DNA of 61,470 bases from Bacteroidetes bacterium CG2_30_33_31 (GTDB lineage Bacteria > Bacteroidota > Bacteroidia > Bacteroidales > UBA1556), in assembly GCA_001872625.1 (NCBI GenBank), contig MNXP01000044.1, positions 1 to 61,470 of the forward strand, in the 5' to 3' direction. This document shows positions 9,773 through 18,139 of this stretch, in pieces. The translations under genes were made by a program, and so were the position numbers. Position 1 is the stretch's first letter. Each line of letters opens with the position of its first letter. The notes beneath the pieces were generated by a model. The model saw only the letters and a list, made by a program, of their open reading frames with translations. It did not search any database and was not told where the DNA came from.

Positions 9773-11515
9773 GTGGAATTTAATAGAATCTTTAAAATTA
9801 TTTTTTTAATAAGTCTTATAGGATTTTTAGGATTTGTTATTGACTTTGGCTTTTTACTTTCGCCACAGAACCAGGAATTTCTTTCAAAATATTTCTTTTT
9901 TGCTTTGGTAGTTGGAATAACCTCAACGGTATTAAAATATTTTACTAAAAGTAAAGTTTTGAAATTTAACGTTATAGCTTTTGATGCAGCGCATATTGCA
10001 TTAATATTGCTTGTTTTGTATTATTATTTCCATTTAGAAATGTCTTCTGAAGGGGCAAAGCATTGGCACTCAAGTTTTTTCGTTCAGCTTGCAGTTGTAT
10101 GGATGTTTGTTCGTGAATATTCATATTTAAAAATCAATTTCAAACGTACTTTTCTTAATCCAGCTCAACTATTTATTTTAAGTTTTTTATTCATAATTAT
10201 AACGGGTTCTCTGCTATTGATGCTGCCAAATTGTACTCACCATGGAATCTCTTTTCTAAATGCATTATTCACCTCTGCATCAGCAGTTTGTGTGACAGGC
10301 TTGGCAGTGGTGGATACTGGCACGTACTTTACACAATTTGGTCAATATGTTATCATGATGCTGATTCAAATTGGTGGCCTTGGAATTTTAACTTTTGCAA
10401 GCTATTTTAGTTATTTTTTCAAAGGAGGTTCTTCTTATGAAAATCAACTGGTATTGGGTGAAATGAATAATGCCGATAAAATTGGCGAGGTTTTTTCAAT
10501 AATAAAAAATATCATTTTAATCACTTTCATTATCGAACTTATTGGTGCTATCATGATTTTTATAAGTATTAATCAGGTACATTTCAATACATTACATGAT
10601 AAAATTTTCTTTTCCGCATTCCATTCGGTATCAGCTTTTTGCAATGCTGGTTTTTCTACTTTGACAAATAGTATGTATGAAACAGGTTTTAGATATAATT
10701 ATTTTTTACATACCAATATAATTCTCTTATTGGTTTTGGGAGGTTTGGGTTTCCCAATAGTTGTAAATATGCTGAACTATTTTAAGTATAAATTTCTAAG
10801 GTTATTTCACCATTCGGCCAAAAGAAACAAGCATAGAACATGGGTCATAAACTTAAACAGCAGAATAACATTGATTACAACTATTTCATTAACAGTTATT
10901 GCTACGGCTTTATTCTTTGGAATTGAATATAAAAATGTACTTGTAGAACATCATGGAATTGGCAAATTAGTAACAGCTGTTTTTCTGGCTGCAAGTCCAC
11001 GTACTGCTGGATTTAATAGTGTTGATATGGCTTCACTTCATATTTCTACAATTATGATTACATGCCTTTTGATGTGGATTGGCGCATCTCCAGCATCTAC
11101 AGGCGGTGGAATAAAAACCAGCACTTTTGCAATAGCCATATTAAATTTTATGAGTCTGGCAAAAGGGAAATCTAGAATTGAGATTTATAGACGAGAGATA
11201 GCTGATATTAGCGTTCGTAGAGCTTTTGCAGTTATTTTTCTATCATTATTTGTAATTGGACTTGGGATCTTAGTGATTTCTATTTCCGATTCAGAGAAAA
11301 ATCTTTTGAGCATCGCTTTCGAATGTTTTTCTGCTTATGGCACTGTGGGATTGAGTCTTGGAATTACTGCAAGCCTCAGCGCTGTGGGAAAATTTGTAAT
11401 AATTATGATTATGTTCATTGGCCGTGTAAGCATGCTATCGATTATGATAGCAATAATAAATAAGGTAAAACACAAAAATTATCGTTATCCAACTGAAGAG
11501 ATATTAATAAATTAA
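9773..11515 (+). CDS. ktrB: TrkH/KtrB-type potassium uptake channel subunit
   Basis: This is the membrane pore of a Trk/Ktr potassium importer. The 580-residue protein contains the four pore-loop repeats with their selectivity-filter glycines: CVTGLA, CNAGFS, RTAGFN and YGTVGLS. Between them lie the transmembrane helices of the M1-P-M2 repeats. The N-terminal 120 residues add further hydrophobic segments beyond the minimal KtrB core, as seen in some Bacteroidota members. The start is taken as GTG at 9773; the next methionine in frame is about 90 residues in, inside a conserved stretch, so GTG is the better choice. The regulatory RCK subunit gene follows after 6 bp. Whether the ion driving force is sodium or proton cannot be read here. 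Confidence 0.9.
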   Translation: MEFNRIFKIIFLISLIGFLGFVIDFGFLLSPQNQEFLSKYFFFALVVGITSTVLKYFTKSKVLKFNVIAFDAAHIALILLVLYYYFHLEMSSEGAKHWHSSFFVQLAVVWMFVREYSYLKINFKRTFLNPAQLFILSFLFIIITGSLLLMLPNCTHHGISFLNALFTSASAVCVTGLAVVDTGTYFTQFGQYVIMMLIQIGGLGILTFASYFSYFFKGGSSYENQLVLGEMNNADKIGEVFSIIKNIILITFIIELIGAIMIFISINQVHFNTLHDKIFFSAFHSVSAFCNAGFSTLTNSMYETGFRYNYFLHTNIILLLVLGGLGFPIVVNMLNYFKYKFLRLFHHSAKRNKHRTWVINLNSRITLITTISLTVIATALFFGIEYKNVLVEHHGIGKLVTAVFLAASPRTAGFNSVDMASLHISTIMITCLLMWIGASPASTGGGIKTSTFAIAILNFMSLAKGKSRIEIYRREIADISVRRAFAVIFLSLFVIGLGILVISISDSEKNLLSIAFECFSAYGTVGLSLGITASLSAVGKFVIIMIMFIGRVSMLSIMIAIINKVKHKNYRYPTEEILIN

Positions 11516-11521
11516 TAAATC

Positions 11522-12205
11522 ATGAAATATATTATTATTGGCCTTGGAAACTTTGGTGCTTCATTAAGCATTAAACTCACTGCCTCAGGAAATGAAGTTA
11601 TTGGAATTGATACTAAAATGTCGAGAGTTGATTCCCTTAAGGAAAAAATATCTCATACAATATGTATGGATGCTACCGATGAATTTACTGTTTCTGGTTT
11701 GCCATTAAAAGACACCGACATAGTAATTGTAGCCATTGGTGAAGATCAAGGGGCAAATATTATGGCTACTGCGGTATTTAAAAACCTTCGGGTAAAGCGT
11801 CTGATAAGCAGAGCTTTAAATCCTTTACACGAAAAGGTTTTGTTAGCCATTGGGGTAGATGATATAGTGCACCCTGAGGAAGAAACGGCCGAAAGATGGG
11901 CTAAGAAACTGAATTTATATGGCTTATTAGATAGCTTCGAACTTAACGAAAATTATAGTATTGTGGAAGCTCTTGCGCCAAGCAAATGTGTAGGAAAGAC
12001 GCTGCAGGAATTGGATGTTAGAAAAAAATACAACTTATTAATTCTTACAACAATTAAAAATGTGGAAGTAAAAAGCATCATTGGTAAGGTTTCTCACATT
12101 GCAAATGTTCAAGGTGTGGCATCGGCAAGTTTATTAATTGAAAAAGATGATATTTTGGTTATTTATGGTCAAAATACTGATATTAAAAAGTTTATAACTC
12201 AATAA
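11522..12205 (+). CDS. ktrA: TrkA/KtrA-type RCK regulatory subunit of potassium uptake
   Basis: This 227-residue cytoplasmic gating protein has an N-terminal RCK/TrkA-N Rossmann domain (IIIGLGNFG, with acidic residue at the end of strand 2 in VIGIDTK) that binds nucleotides such as NAD(H) or ATP/ADP. A C-terminal TrkA-C domain lies at about residues 140-225. Its length matches KtrA proteins, which carry one RCK unit, rather than the doubled TrkA of enterobacteria. It is transcribed with the channel gene 6 bp upstream. The downstream 82 bp lead to the convergent oxidase operon; no strong terminator is visible there. Confidence 0.93.
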   Translation: MKYIIIGLGNFGASLSIKLTASGNEVIGIDTKMSRVDSLKEKISHTICMDATDEFTVSGLPLKDTDIVIVAIGEDQGANIMATAVFKNLRVKRLISRALNPLHEKVLLAIGVDDIVHPEEETAERWAKKLNLYGLLDSFELNENYSIVEALAPSKCVGKTLQELDVRKKYNLLILTTIKNVEVKSIIGKVSHIANVQGVASASLLIEKDDILVIYGQNTDIKKFITQ

Positions 12206-12287
12206 TTTCTCGGTTTTTCAAAACAAATAAGCTTCATCTATTTTGTGCCTTTTGTGGTTGTTTTCCTCGAAATTTGAGATTTCAAGA

Positions 12288-13148
12288 CTAAATGACAGCC
12301 CAGAAACTATCAATAGTTAAGAGAATAATTATTAAAAGCACGTAGAAATTTATTTTCATAAAATATTTCATAGGCTTAAATAGTACCGTTTCAAATTTTA
12401 AAAGTTTCAAGAAAGATAGAATCAACCAAGTAGAAAGGGCGAAAATTCCAACGGCAGTTATTGCCGAGCTGACAACATCAAATAAGGGAAGCATCAAAGC
12501 CGTGATGGCAGTAGATAAAGTCCATAAGAAAGTTACCCATCGAATATGTTTTTCAGAGTAGAATCGCCTTAGTGAAGGAAAACCAGCATCTTCGTATTGC
12601 TCGCCATATTTAAGCATAAGAAGCCAAAAATGAGGCACTTGCCATATAAAAAAGAAGAAGGCCATTATCAAAGCTCTGGGGTCGGCAAGCGAGCCTCCTC
12701 CAGCCACCCAACCTACCAAGGGAGGAAGAGCTCCAATTACAGAACCTGGGATTACCGCAAAAGGAGTGATTTTCTTTAGAGGAGTGTATATTGCGTTGTA
12801 CCAAATCAAAGCTAAAAGTCCAAGAGCAGTAGCAACAATTCCGCTATTAAAAAAAATCATCATAGAGCCAACGGCAGCAAAAGCTACAGCAAGTAAAAGA
12901 GCATTTAAGGGGCTAATTTTGCCAGAGGGAATAGGTCTTTGTCGCGTTCTTTCCATCATGGAATCAAGAAGATGTTCCTGATATTGGTTTAATATTGCCG
13001 AACCACAAGCCAGAATAAATAATCCAATAACTGTAGGCAACATTTCCACAGAAAAACTTTTTGCTGCAAGCACATATCCTGTTATAGTTGTGAGCATTAC
13101 AGCAAATGTAATTTTAATTTTTGTAAGCTCCAAAAGCGTTTTTAGCAT
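12288..13148 (-). CDS. ctaB: Protoheme IX farnesyltransferase (heme O synthase)
   Basis: It transfers farnesyl diphosphate to protoheme IX to make heme O for the oxidase. The 286-residue polytopic protein contains the UbiA-type aspartate-rich motif in NQYQEHLLDSMMERTRQRP and about eight membrane helices. It is the last gene of the cytochrome oxidase operon: its start lies 1 bp from the subunit II stop. The second step, heme A synthase (CtaA), is not encoded in the window, so whether the enzyme uses heme O or heme A cannot be decided here. Confidence 0.95.
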   Translation of the reverse strand: MLKTLLELTKIKITFAVMLTTITGYVLAAKSFSVEMLPTVIGLFILACGSAILNQYQEHLLDSMMERTRQRPIPSGKISPLNALLLAVAFAAVGSMMIFFNSGIVATALGLLALIWYNAIYTPLKKITPFAVIPGSVIGALPPLVGWVAGGGSLADPRALIMAFFFFIWQVPHFWLLMLKYGEQYEDAGFPSLRRFYSEKHIRWVTFLWTLSTAITALMLPLFDVVSSAITAVGIFALSTWLILSFLKLLKFETVLFKPMKYFMKINFYVLLIIILLTIDSFWAVI

Positions 13149-13149
13149 G

Positions 13150-14064
13150 CTATTTTAGGGTTTTTAAATAATCTATTATTTGTTCTAATTCTTTTTCAGT
13201 CAAATTATTATTTGCAGGCATTATTTTTCCAAATCCTTCAACGACTTCCTTATTTGGGTCTTCAATAGATCTGATTATATATGCATTATCAACTTTAATA
13301 AATGCTTCTTCACCTTTGTCAGTTTTAACTTCAGAAATTCTTGTCATAATACCTTTAAAAGAAGGGGCAGCAATCACTTTGCCATCAACAGAATGACATC
13401 CAAAGCAGCCATTACTTTTAAGCAGATTTTGTCCTGCATCAGCGCCATAGAGTGCTTTCTTAGGTGTGCTTTTATACCATTTTTCATATTCTTCTGGAAA
13501 CAAAACATCAACTTTTGAAATCATATATGAATGCCTGTCTCCACAATATTCTGCACAAAGAATATTATAAGAACCAATTTGTTGTCCAATAAACCACATC
13601 CAATTTGAGTCGCCAGGCACCAAATCTTCCTTCACCCTAAAGGCAGGAATATACAGGCTATGAATAACATCATTGGAAAAAAGATTAAGTTTTACCGCCT
13701 TGTTCAAAGGAATCACAAGTGTATCAGTAACTCTACCATTTTCATATTCGAAAGTCCACGACCACATTCTTCCAGTAGCTTTAATCTGAATTGCATCTTT
13801 TGGGGCAGTACGCATTTTAGTGTAGCCAGCCCAGCCGTAGTAAAACATCACCAAAACAAGAATAGTAGGAATCACTGTCCAAAGGATTTCTAAGCCCATA
13901 TGCCCAGGGATATCGGTAGCTACAGGATTTTTTTTATGATTATATTTTATCATAAAATAAATCATCAGAAAGGTCAAGCCTATCAAGAAAAACAAGGAAA
14001 TACCAATGATTATAGCAAATGTTAAATCTACATCATTGGTGAAGTTTGAAGCGTTTGAAAACAT
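13150..14064 (-). CDS. ctaC: Cytochrome c oxidase subunit II fused to cytochrome c (caa3 type)
   Basis: This subunit takes electrons from cytochrome c into the oxidase. After two membrane helices (residues 13-40 and 57-78), a cupredoxin domain carries a complete CuA site: H135, C170, E172, C174, H178 and M181. The C-terminus is a fused cytochrome c domain with heme-attachment motif C220-F-G-C-H224 and a candidate axial methionine in KIMPANNN near residue 285. That makes the enzyme caa3-like. The 304-residue length fits the fusion. The gene lies between subunit IV and heme O synthase. The start at 14064 gives a first helix directly after a short periplasmic stretch; no signal peptide is obvious. 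Confidence 0.95.
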   Translation of the reverse strand: MFSNASNFTNDVDLTFAIIIGISLFFLIGLTFLMIYFMIKYNHKKNPVATDIPGHMGLEILWTVIPTILVLVMFYYGWAGYTKMRTAPKDAIQIKATGRMWSWTFEYENGRVTDTLVIPLNKAVKLNLFSNDVIHSLYIPAFRVKEDLVPGDSNWMWFIGQQIGSYNILCAEYCGDRHSYMISKVDVLFPEEYEKWYKSTPKKALYGADAGQNLLKSNGCFGCHSVDGKVIAAPSFKGIMTRISEVKTDKGEEAFIKVDNAYIIRSIEDPNKEVVEGFGKIMPANNNLTEKELEQIIDYLKTLK

Positions 14065-14087
14065 ATTATCAGTTTTAAATCTTAAAT

Positions 14088-14399
14088 TTATCTATAAGCA
14101 TAATCTACTGCCATCATAAGCATAAAGCTCAAAAATAGCACAATCACTACTCCAACAAATATTTTGTAAACAATATTATCGAAGCGTAGATGCATAAAGT
14201 TTATTACTACAAGTGAAGCTTTGATAGTGGCAATTGTCATAGCAATAGAGACTGCTAAAACAGTTGTTCCACCAGTTGCATAAGATGCCCAAATAGTTAA
14301 GGCTGTTAGAATTAAAAGAAATCCAAAAGTCATAAAGTCTAATTTATAACTTGGTTGGTGAACATCTTCACTCATATTATTTGAATTTTCAGTTGTCAT
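14088..14399 (-). CDS. Cytochrome c oxidase subunit IV
   Basis: This small protein of 103 residues has three predicted membrane helices and a short charged N-terminus. It matches the prokaryotic cytochrome c oxidase subunit IV family (CaaD/CtaF-like), which stabilises the oxidase. The sequence INFMHLRFDNIVYK in the second helix-loop region is typical of the family. It sits 4 bp after subunit III and 23 bp before subunit II, inside the operon, which supports the call more than the short sequence alone does. Confidence 0.85.
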   Translation of the reverse strand: MTTENSNNMSEDVHQPSYKLDFMTFGFLLILTALTIWASYATGGTTVLAVSIAMTIATIKASLVVINFMHLRFDNIVYKIFVGVVIVLFLSFMLMMAVDYAYR

Positions 14400-14403
14400 A
14401 ATC

Positions 14404-15024
14404 TTAATGTAAGAGGTAAAATAATGGGAAAAGGTAAATCCAAATTAAATCGACCAGATGCCAATATAAGCCTGCATTTTCATGAAATACTAAATTTGGT
14501 TGGTTGATTTTCCCTTTATAAATTTTATAAATCACCATAGCAAGCAGCACGCTGCCTACAATCACGTGAATGCCGTGGAGTCCAGTCATAAAGTAATAAA
14601 GAAACAGGAACATACCTTCGCCACGAGCAAGTTCATTGAAGACATCATTTCCCATAAAAAGTCCGTGGTCTATATGATTTGTCCACTCAAAATATTTGTT
14701 TACCAAAAAGCCTGCGGCAAGAGCTAAAGTCATAAATAACAGTAAAACCGCCAATTTATTATTGCCTTTTTTCATAGCTGTAATTGATAAAGCTACCGTC
14801 AAACTGGAGGCTATAAGTATTACTGTATTTATTGCGCCCATAGTGATATTCATGTGTTCGGCAATAACTTTAAATTGGTCGAAGAATTGAAATCTATAAA
14901 CAGCATATACTAAGAAAAGACCACCAAAAAGCAATATTTCTGTAAAGAGAAAAAGCCACATTCCCATCTTTTTGCCTTCATCATCACGATTATGACCAGA
15001 GTTAGGTACTTTATAATGTTCCAT
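14404..15024 (-). CDS. ctaE: Cytochrome c oxidase subunit III
   Basis: The 206-residue protein has five predicted membrane helices, the number found in bacterial caa3-type subunit III. Conserved motifs include GMWLFLFTEILLFGG at the start and a later GLHGIHVIVGS helix plus YWHLVDLIWIYLFPLFY at the C-terminus, all hallmarks of the heme-copper oxidase subunit III family. It lacks the two extra N-terminal helices of mitochondrial forms. It lies 3 bp downstream of subunit I. Confidence 0.95.
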   Translation of the reverse strand: MEHYKVPNSGHNRDDEGKKMGMWLFLFTEILLFGGLFLVYAVYRFQFFDQFKVIAEHMNITMGAINTVILIASSLTVALSITAMKKGNNKLAVLLLFMTLALAAGFLVNKYFEWTNHIDHGLFMGNDVFNELARGEGMFLFLYYFMTGLHGIHVIVGSVLLAMVIYKIYKGKINQPNLVFHENAGLYWHLVDLIWIYLFPLFYLLH

Positions 15025-15027
15025 AAT

Positions 15028-16677
15028 CTATTTATCTATTTTAGTGGTTTCGTATTTATTTATTTCTCCCAAAATACTAAAGTCATAAGGGCCTTTCTCC
15101 GATAAAATGGGTGCATGATCGAAGTTGTGCAATGGTGGTGGTGAAGGGACTTGCCATTCGAGGGTAACACCATTCCATGGATTGCGAGGTGCTTTTTTGC
15201 CTTTGCGGGCACTTCTTACAAGATTAAAAATCATAAGAAGAATTCCGAAGACAAGAAACCATGAACCCACGGTAGATATTTTATTTAAATGCTCAAATTC
15301 AGGAAGATAATCGAAATAACGCCGAGGCATTCCTTGTATTCCAACTACCAGCATAGCTCCGTACATCACATTGAAGCCAAAGAAAACTAATCCCAAAGCC
15401 CAATAAGCTAATTTGGTATTGTACATCCTGCCCCAAATTTTTGGAAACCAATAATGAAGGGCGCCGAAGAAAACGAATATTGTTCCTCCAAACATTGTAT
15501 AATGAAAGTGAGCAACAATATAAGTGGTATCATGAATATGAACGTCGGTAGCAAGAGCTCCATTAATAAGCCCAGTAAGACCGCCAATAAGAAAGTTAAA
15601 AACAAAAGCTACAGACCAAAGTAGGTTAGGTGTAATATGAATTGAGCCTTTGTAAAGTGTTGCTATCCAATTAAAAACTTTGATAGCTGTAGGAATTGCT
15701 ACAAGAAATGTTACAAAAGAAAATACAATGGCCGCTTCTCCGCTCATGCCTGTTGTAAACATGTGATGTCCCCATACAAAATATCCCAAAAATGCAATTG
15801 CCATTGAAGATAATGCGATAGCTTTATAGCCAAAAATAGTTCTTTGAGCAGAGGTTGGAATTATTTCGCTAATGATACCCATAGCTGGCAAAATCATTAC
15901 ATAAACCACAGGATGTGAATAAATCCAGAATAAATGTTGATATAGTATTGGGTCGCCACCGAGAGCGGGATTAAAAAGTCCAATACCAAAGCTGCGTTCT
16001 ACAACTACCATCAACAGGGTTATTCCAACAATGGGAGTAGCCAAGAGTTGAATCCACGCTGTAGCATAAAGTCCCCATGCAAAAAGTGGCATCTTGAACC
16101 AGCCCATGCCTGGTGCTCTAAGTCTATGAATGGTAACTATAAAGTTTAAACCCGTAAGTATTGAAGAGAATCCAAGGACAAATGCAGCGAGTAACAACAT
16201 TGAGACATCAGTATCGGAAGTTACACTATAAGGAGCATAAAATGTCCAGCCAGTATCGGCAGGGCCATTACCCCAAACAAGCGTGCTCAAAGCCATAACA
16301 GCTCCAATAACATAAAGCCACCATGAAAATAAATTCAATTTTGGTAGCGCCACATCATCGGTGCCGAGCATTATTGGAAGCATAAAATTTCCAAATACTG
16401 CTGGAATACTGGGAATGATTACCAAGAAAATCATTATAACTCCATGAAATGTAAACATTTGATTGTACGTTCTTGGGTTCATCAACTGCCCTCCTGGTGC
16501 AAAAAGTTCCAAGCGCATTATAAATCCAAGCGTCATCCCAACAAGAAAGAATATTGCGATGGAGTAAAGGTAAAGCAATGCTATCCTTTTGTGGTCTAAA
16601 GTAAATATCCAAGAGGCAAGTCCTTTCTTAGATTTATAGAAACTTTCCTCTGAATTAGATGTGTGATTTTCAGACAT
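15028..16677 (-). CDS. ctaD: Cytochrome c oxidase subunit I
   Basis: This is the catalytic heme-copper subunit, which reduces oxygen to water and pumps protons. The 549 residues include the CuB histidine with the cross-linked tyrosine (IYSHPVVYVMILP), the histidine pair in WGHHMFTTG, and the heme-ligand motif HFHYTMFGG. The proton-channel region in the GPADTGWTFYAPYS loop is also present. About twelve membrane helices are expected. Its start overlaps the end of the SCO gene by 8 bp, so translation of the two is probably coupled. The presence of the tyrosine places it in the A-type family. Confidence 0.97.
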   Translation of the reverse strand: MSENHTSNSEESFYKSKKGLASWIFTLDHKRIALLYLYSIAIFFLVGMTLGFIMRLELFAPGGQLMNPRTYNQMFTFHGVIMIFLVIIPSIPAVFGNFMLPIMLGTDDVALPKLNLFSWWLYVIGAVMALSTLVWGNGPADTGWTFYAPYSVTSDTDVSMLLLAAFVLGFSSILTGLNFIVTIHRLRAPGMGWFKMPLFAWGLYATAWIQLLATPIVGITLLMVVVERSFGIGLFNPALGGDPILYQHLFWIYSHPVVYVMILPAMGIISEIIPTSAQRTIFGYKAIALSSMAIAFLGYFVWGHHMFTTGMSGEAAIVFSFVTFLVAIPTAIKVFNWIATLYKGSIHITPNLLWSVAFVFNFLIGGLTGLINGALATDVHIHDTTYIVAHFHYTMFGGTIFVFFGALHYWFPKIWGRMYNTKLAYWALGLVFFGFNVMYGAMLVVGIQGMPRRYFDYLPEFEHLNKISTVGSWFLVFGILLMIFNLVRSARKGKKAPRNPWNGVTLEWQVPSPPPLHNFDHAPILSEKGPYDFSILGEINKYETTKIDK

Positions 16678-17479
16678 TTTGATTGTTTGATTGTTGATTT
16701 TTTCTTTTTCTTTTAACTTCTATCATAATCATAGAAAATAGCAATATTGCAGCAAAAAATATTACTACGCTACCTGCAACTTTTGTAATATTGAAAACAT
16801 ATTTTTTCCCTTGTGGGTCGTAAGAGAAACAATAGTCCAAAACCTTATTAATAGTTGGGCTCGATTTGCCTTTTGAAGCTTCTATCAATGAGAGTTTTAA
16901 ATCAAAAGGGTTATAATATGAGCCATTTAAATATCGTGTAATTTTGCCTTCTGGACTAAGAATTATCAAAGCCCCCGCATGAATAAATTGATTGCCGGTT
17001 TTTTTGATGTGAAATCCCGTTTGGTGCAAAATCTTTGCAATATTAGCACTGTCGCCAGTGAGAAAATACCAGCCATGCTCTACATCTTGCCCTTTGTTAA
17101 CTCTAAGATAGCCGTTTTTTTTGCTTCTCGCTAAGGCAGGCTTTTCTGTCGGGTCAAAACTTAAATTAATTACGTTGTACTCTGTGGCTAAAACCATTTG
17201 GTTTTGTTTGATAGCATCTGAAACTCCGTTCATTAGCAAGGTACAAATTCCAGGGCATTTGTAATAAACAAGGCTCAGTGCTGTGGGTTTTGTTATCAAA
17301 TCTCCAAGCCTAACTTTTTTCCCGTTTTCATCTGTAAATGTCAGATTTAAATCAACTAATGAATCGAGCCTTTCAAAAATTCCAAGCTCGTCATCTTGAC
17401 TCTGTTTTGGAATATTGCCTTGGCTAAATCCTAAAAATTGTAGAAAAACAAGAAAAACAATTGTAGTTGTTTTAATCAT
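16670..17479 (-). CDS. SCO1/SenC-type copper chaperone for oxidase assembly
   Basis: SCO proteins deliver copper to the CuA site of subunit II. The protein has a signal peptide (MIKTTTIVFLVFLQFLGFSQ), a thioredoxin fold with the copper-binding CPGIC motif, the distal histidine in QFIHAGALI, and a C-terminal membrane helix before a basic tail. ATG 17479 was preferred over 17560. The upstream 27 residues are poorly composed and would hide the signal peptide, and a promoter TAATTTTG lies at 17512-17519. This gives 269 residues. It is the first gene of the oxidase operon, an order that would make the chaperone before its client. Confidence 0.93.
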   Translation of the reverse strand: MIKTTTIVFLVFLQFLGFSQGNIPKQSQDDELGIFERLDSLVDLNLTFTDENGKKVRLGDLITKPTALSLVYYKCPGICTLLMNGVSDAIKQNQMVLATEYNVINLSFDPTEKPALARSKKNGYLRVNKGQDVEHGWYFLTGDSANIAKILHQTGFHIKKTGNQFIHAGALIILSPEGKITRYLNGSYYNPFDLKLSLIEASKGKSSPTINKVLDYCFSYDPQGKKYVFNITKVAGSVVIFFAAILLFSMIMIEVKRKRKNQQSNNQNV

Positions 17480-17511
17480 AAATTTTGATTTATATAAATG
17501 TTTGACGTCTG

Positions 17512-17519
17512 CAAAATTA
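17512..17519 (-). promoter_or_regulatory. Bacteroidota -7 promoter element (TAATTTTG) for the oxidase operon
   Basis: Minus-strand TAnnTTTG ends 33 bp before the chosen SCO start and lies inside the rejected N-terminal extension. Confidence 0.45.
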
Positions 17520-17841
17520 AAATCAATAATTGTGAATATTATTATGATATTAATTAGCAAATTTAATATTTCACATCGCTGAGATTATTTATGCTAATCC
17601 AATCTTATTGATTTCAATTCACAAATTTATAATTTTTTTGGAAACAAATTAATAAGATTTTTGATTTTAATAATTTACCTAATTGCTGAATTTTTTGCTT
17701 TAGAATAAACAGGAAAATGAAGTATATCAAAAGAATAAGAGTTTATTTTTTTTTAAATCGTATAACTTTTACTAATTTTTTGTTTGCTATTTAGAATAAA
17801 TTTAAATTTAATAGTGTCAATAATCCTAATAGAAACATTTA

Positions 17842-17849
17842 TATATTTG
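17842..17849 (+). promoter_or_regulatory. Bacteroidota -7 promoter element (TATATTTG) for ferredoxin
   Basis: It is followed by CCGCC, a suffix also seen after the elements of tRNA-Gln (and nearly so efp). It ends 42 bp before the ferredoxin ATG. Confidence 0.5.
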
Positions 17850-17891
17850 CCGCCAATTAAATAATTTTTTATAACTGAAAATTTTGAAATT

Positions 17892-18059
17892 ATGGCACAT
17901 GTAATTAGTGACGAATGTACTGCTTGTGGTACATGCATCGATGAATGTCCTGTTGACGCAATATCTGAGGGTGATATTTATGTAATTGACCCAGATTTAT
18001 GTACAGATTGTGGATCTTGCGCAGATGTTTGCCCAGTAGAGGCAATATCACCGGAATAA
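17892..18059 (+). CDS. 2[4Fe-4S] ferredoxin (clostridial type), 55 residues
   Basis: This small electron carrier has two perfectly spaced cluster motifs. The first is C9-x2-C12-x2-C15-x3-C19-P, in ECTACGTCIDECP, and the second is C37-x2-C40-x2-C43-x3-C47-P, in LCTDCGSCADVCP. It starts MAHVISDECT. The 55-residue length is normal for this family. It has its own promoter upstream (17842-17849) and a clear intrinsic terminator downstream (18078-18108), so it is a single-gene transcript. Its redox partners cannot be deduced from position. Confidence 0.97.
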   Translation: MAHVISDECTACGTCIDECPVDAISEGDIYVIDPDLCTDCGSCADVCPVEAISPE

Positions 18060-18077
18060 AAAATATTCTGAACAATT

Positions 18078-18108
18078 AAAAAGCTCCTTGGCGGGGCTTT
18101 TTTGTTTT
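18078..18108 (+). terminator. Intrinsic terminator after ferredoxin
   Basis: AAAAAGCTCC pairs with GGGGCTTTTT across loop TTGGC (one T-G pair), followed by a T-rich tail. Confidence 0.85.
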
Positions 18109-18110
18109 TG

Positions 18111-18118
18111 TACATTTG
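18111..18118 (+). promoter_or_regulatory. Bacteroidota -7 promoter element (TACATTTG) for nadB
   Basis: It lies directly after the ferredoxin terminator and ends 21 bp before the nadB ATG. Confidence 0.45.
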
Positions 18119-18139
18119 CATTTATATTAAACATCTCTC

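Larger units (their letters stand above)
17480..17891. other. Gene-free divergent region between SCO and ferredoxin genes
   Basis: This AT-rich stretch of about 410 bp holds the oxidase operon promoter (17512-17519) and the ferredoxin promoter (17842-17849). I see no other gene, tRNA or strong hairpin. Confidence 0.7.

Noticed and set aside
17480..17560. Longer N-terminus for the SCO protein
   Set aside because: It would bury the signal peptide and cover the promoter element at 17512-17519.
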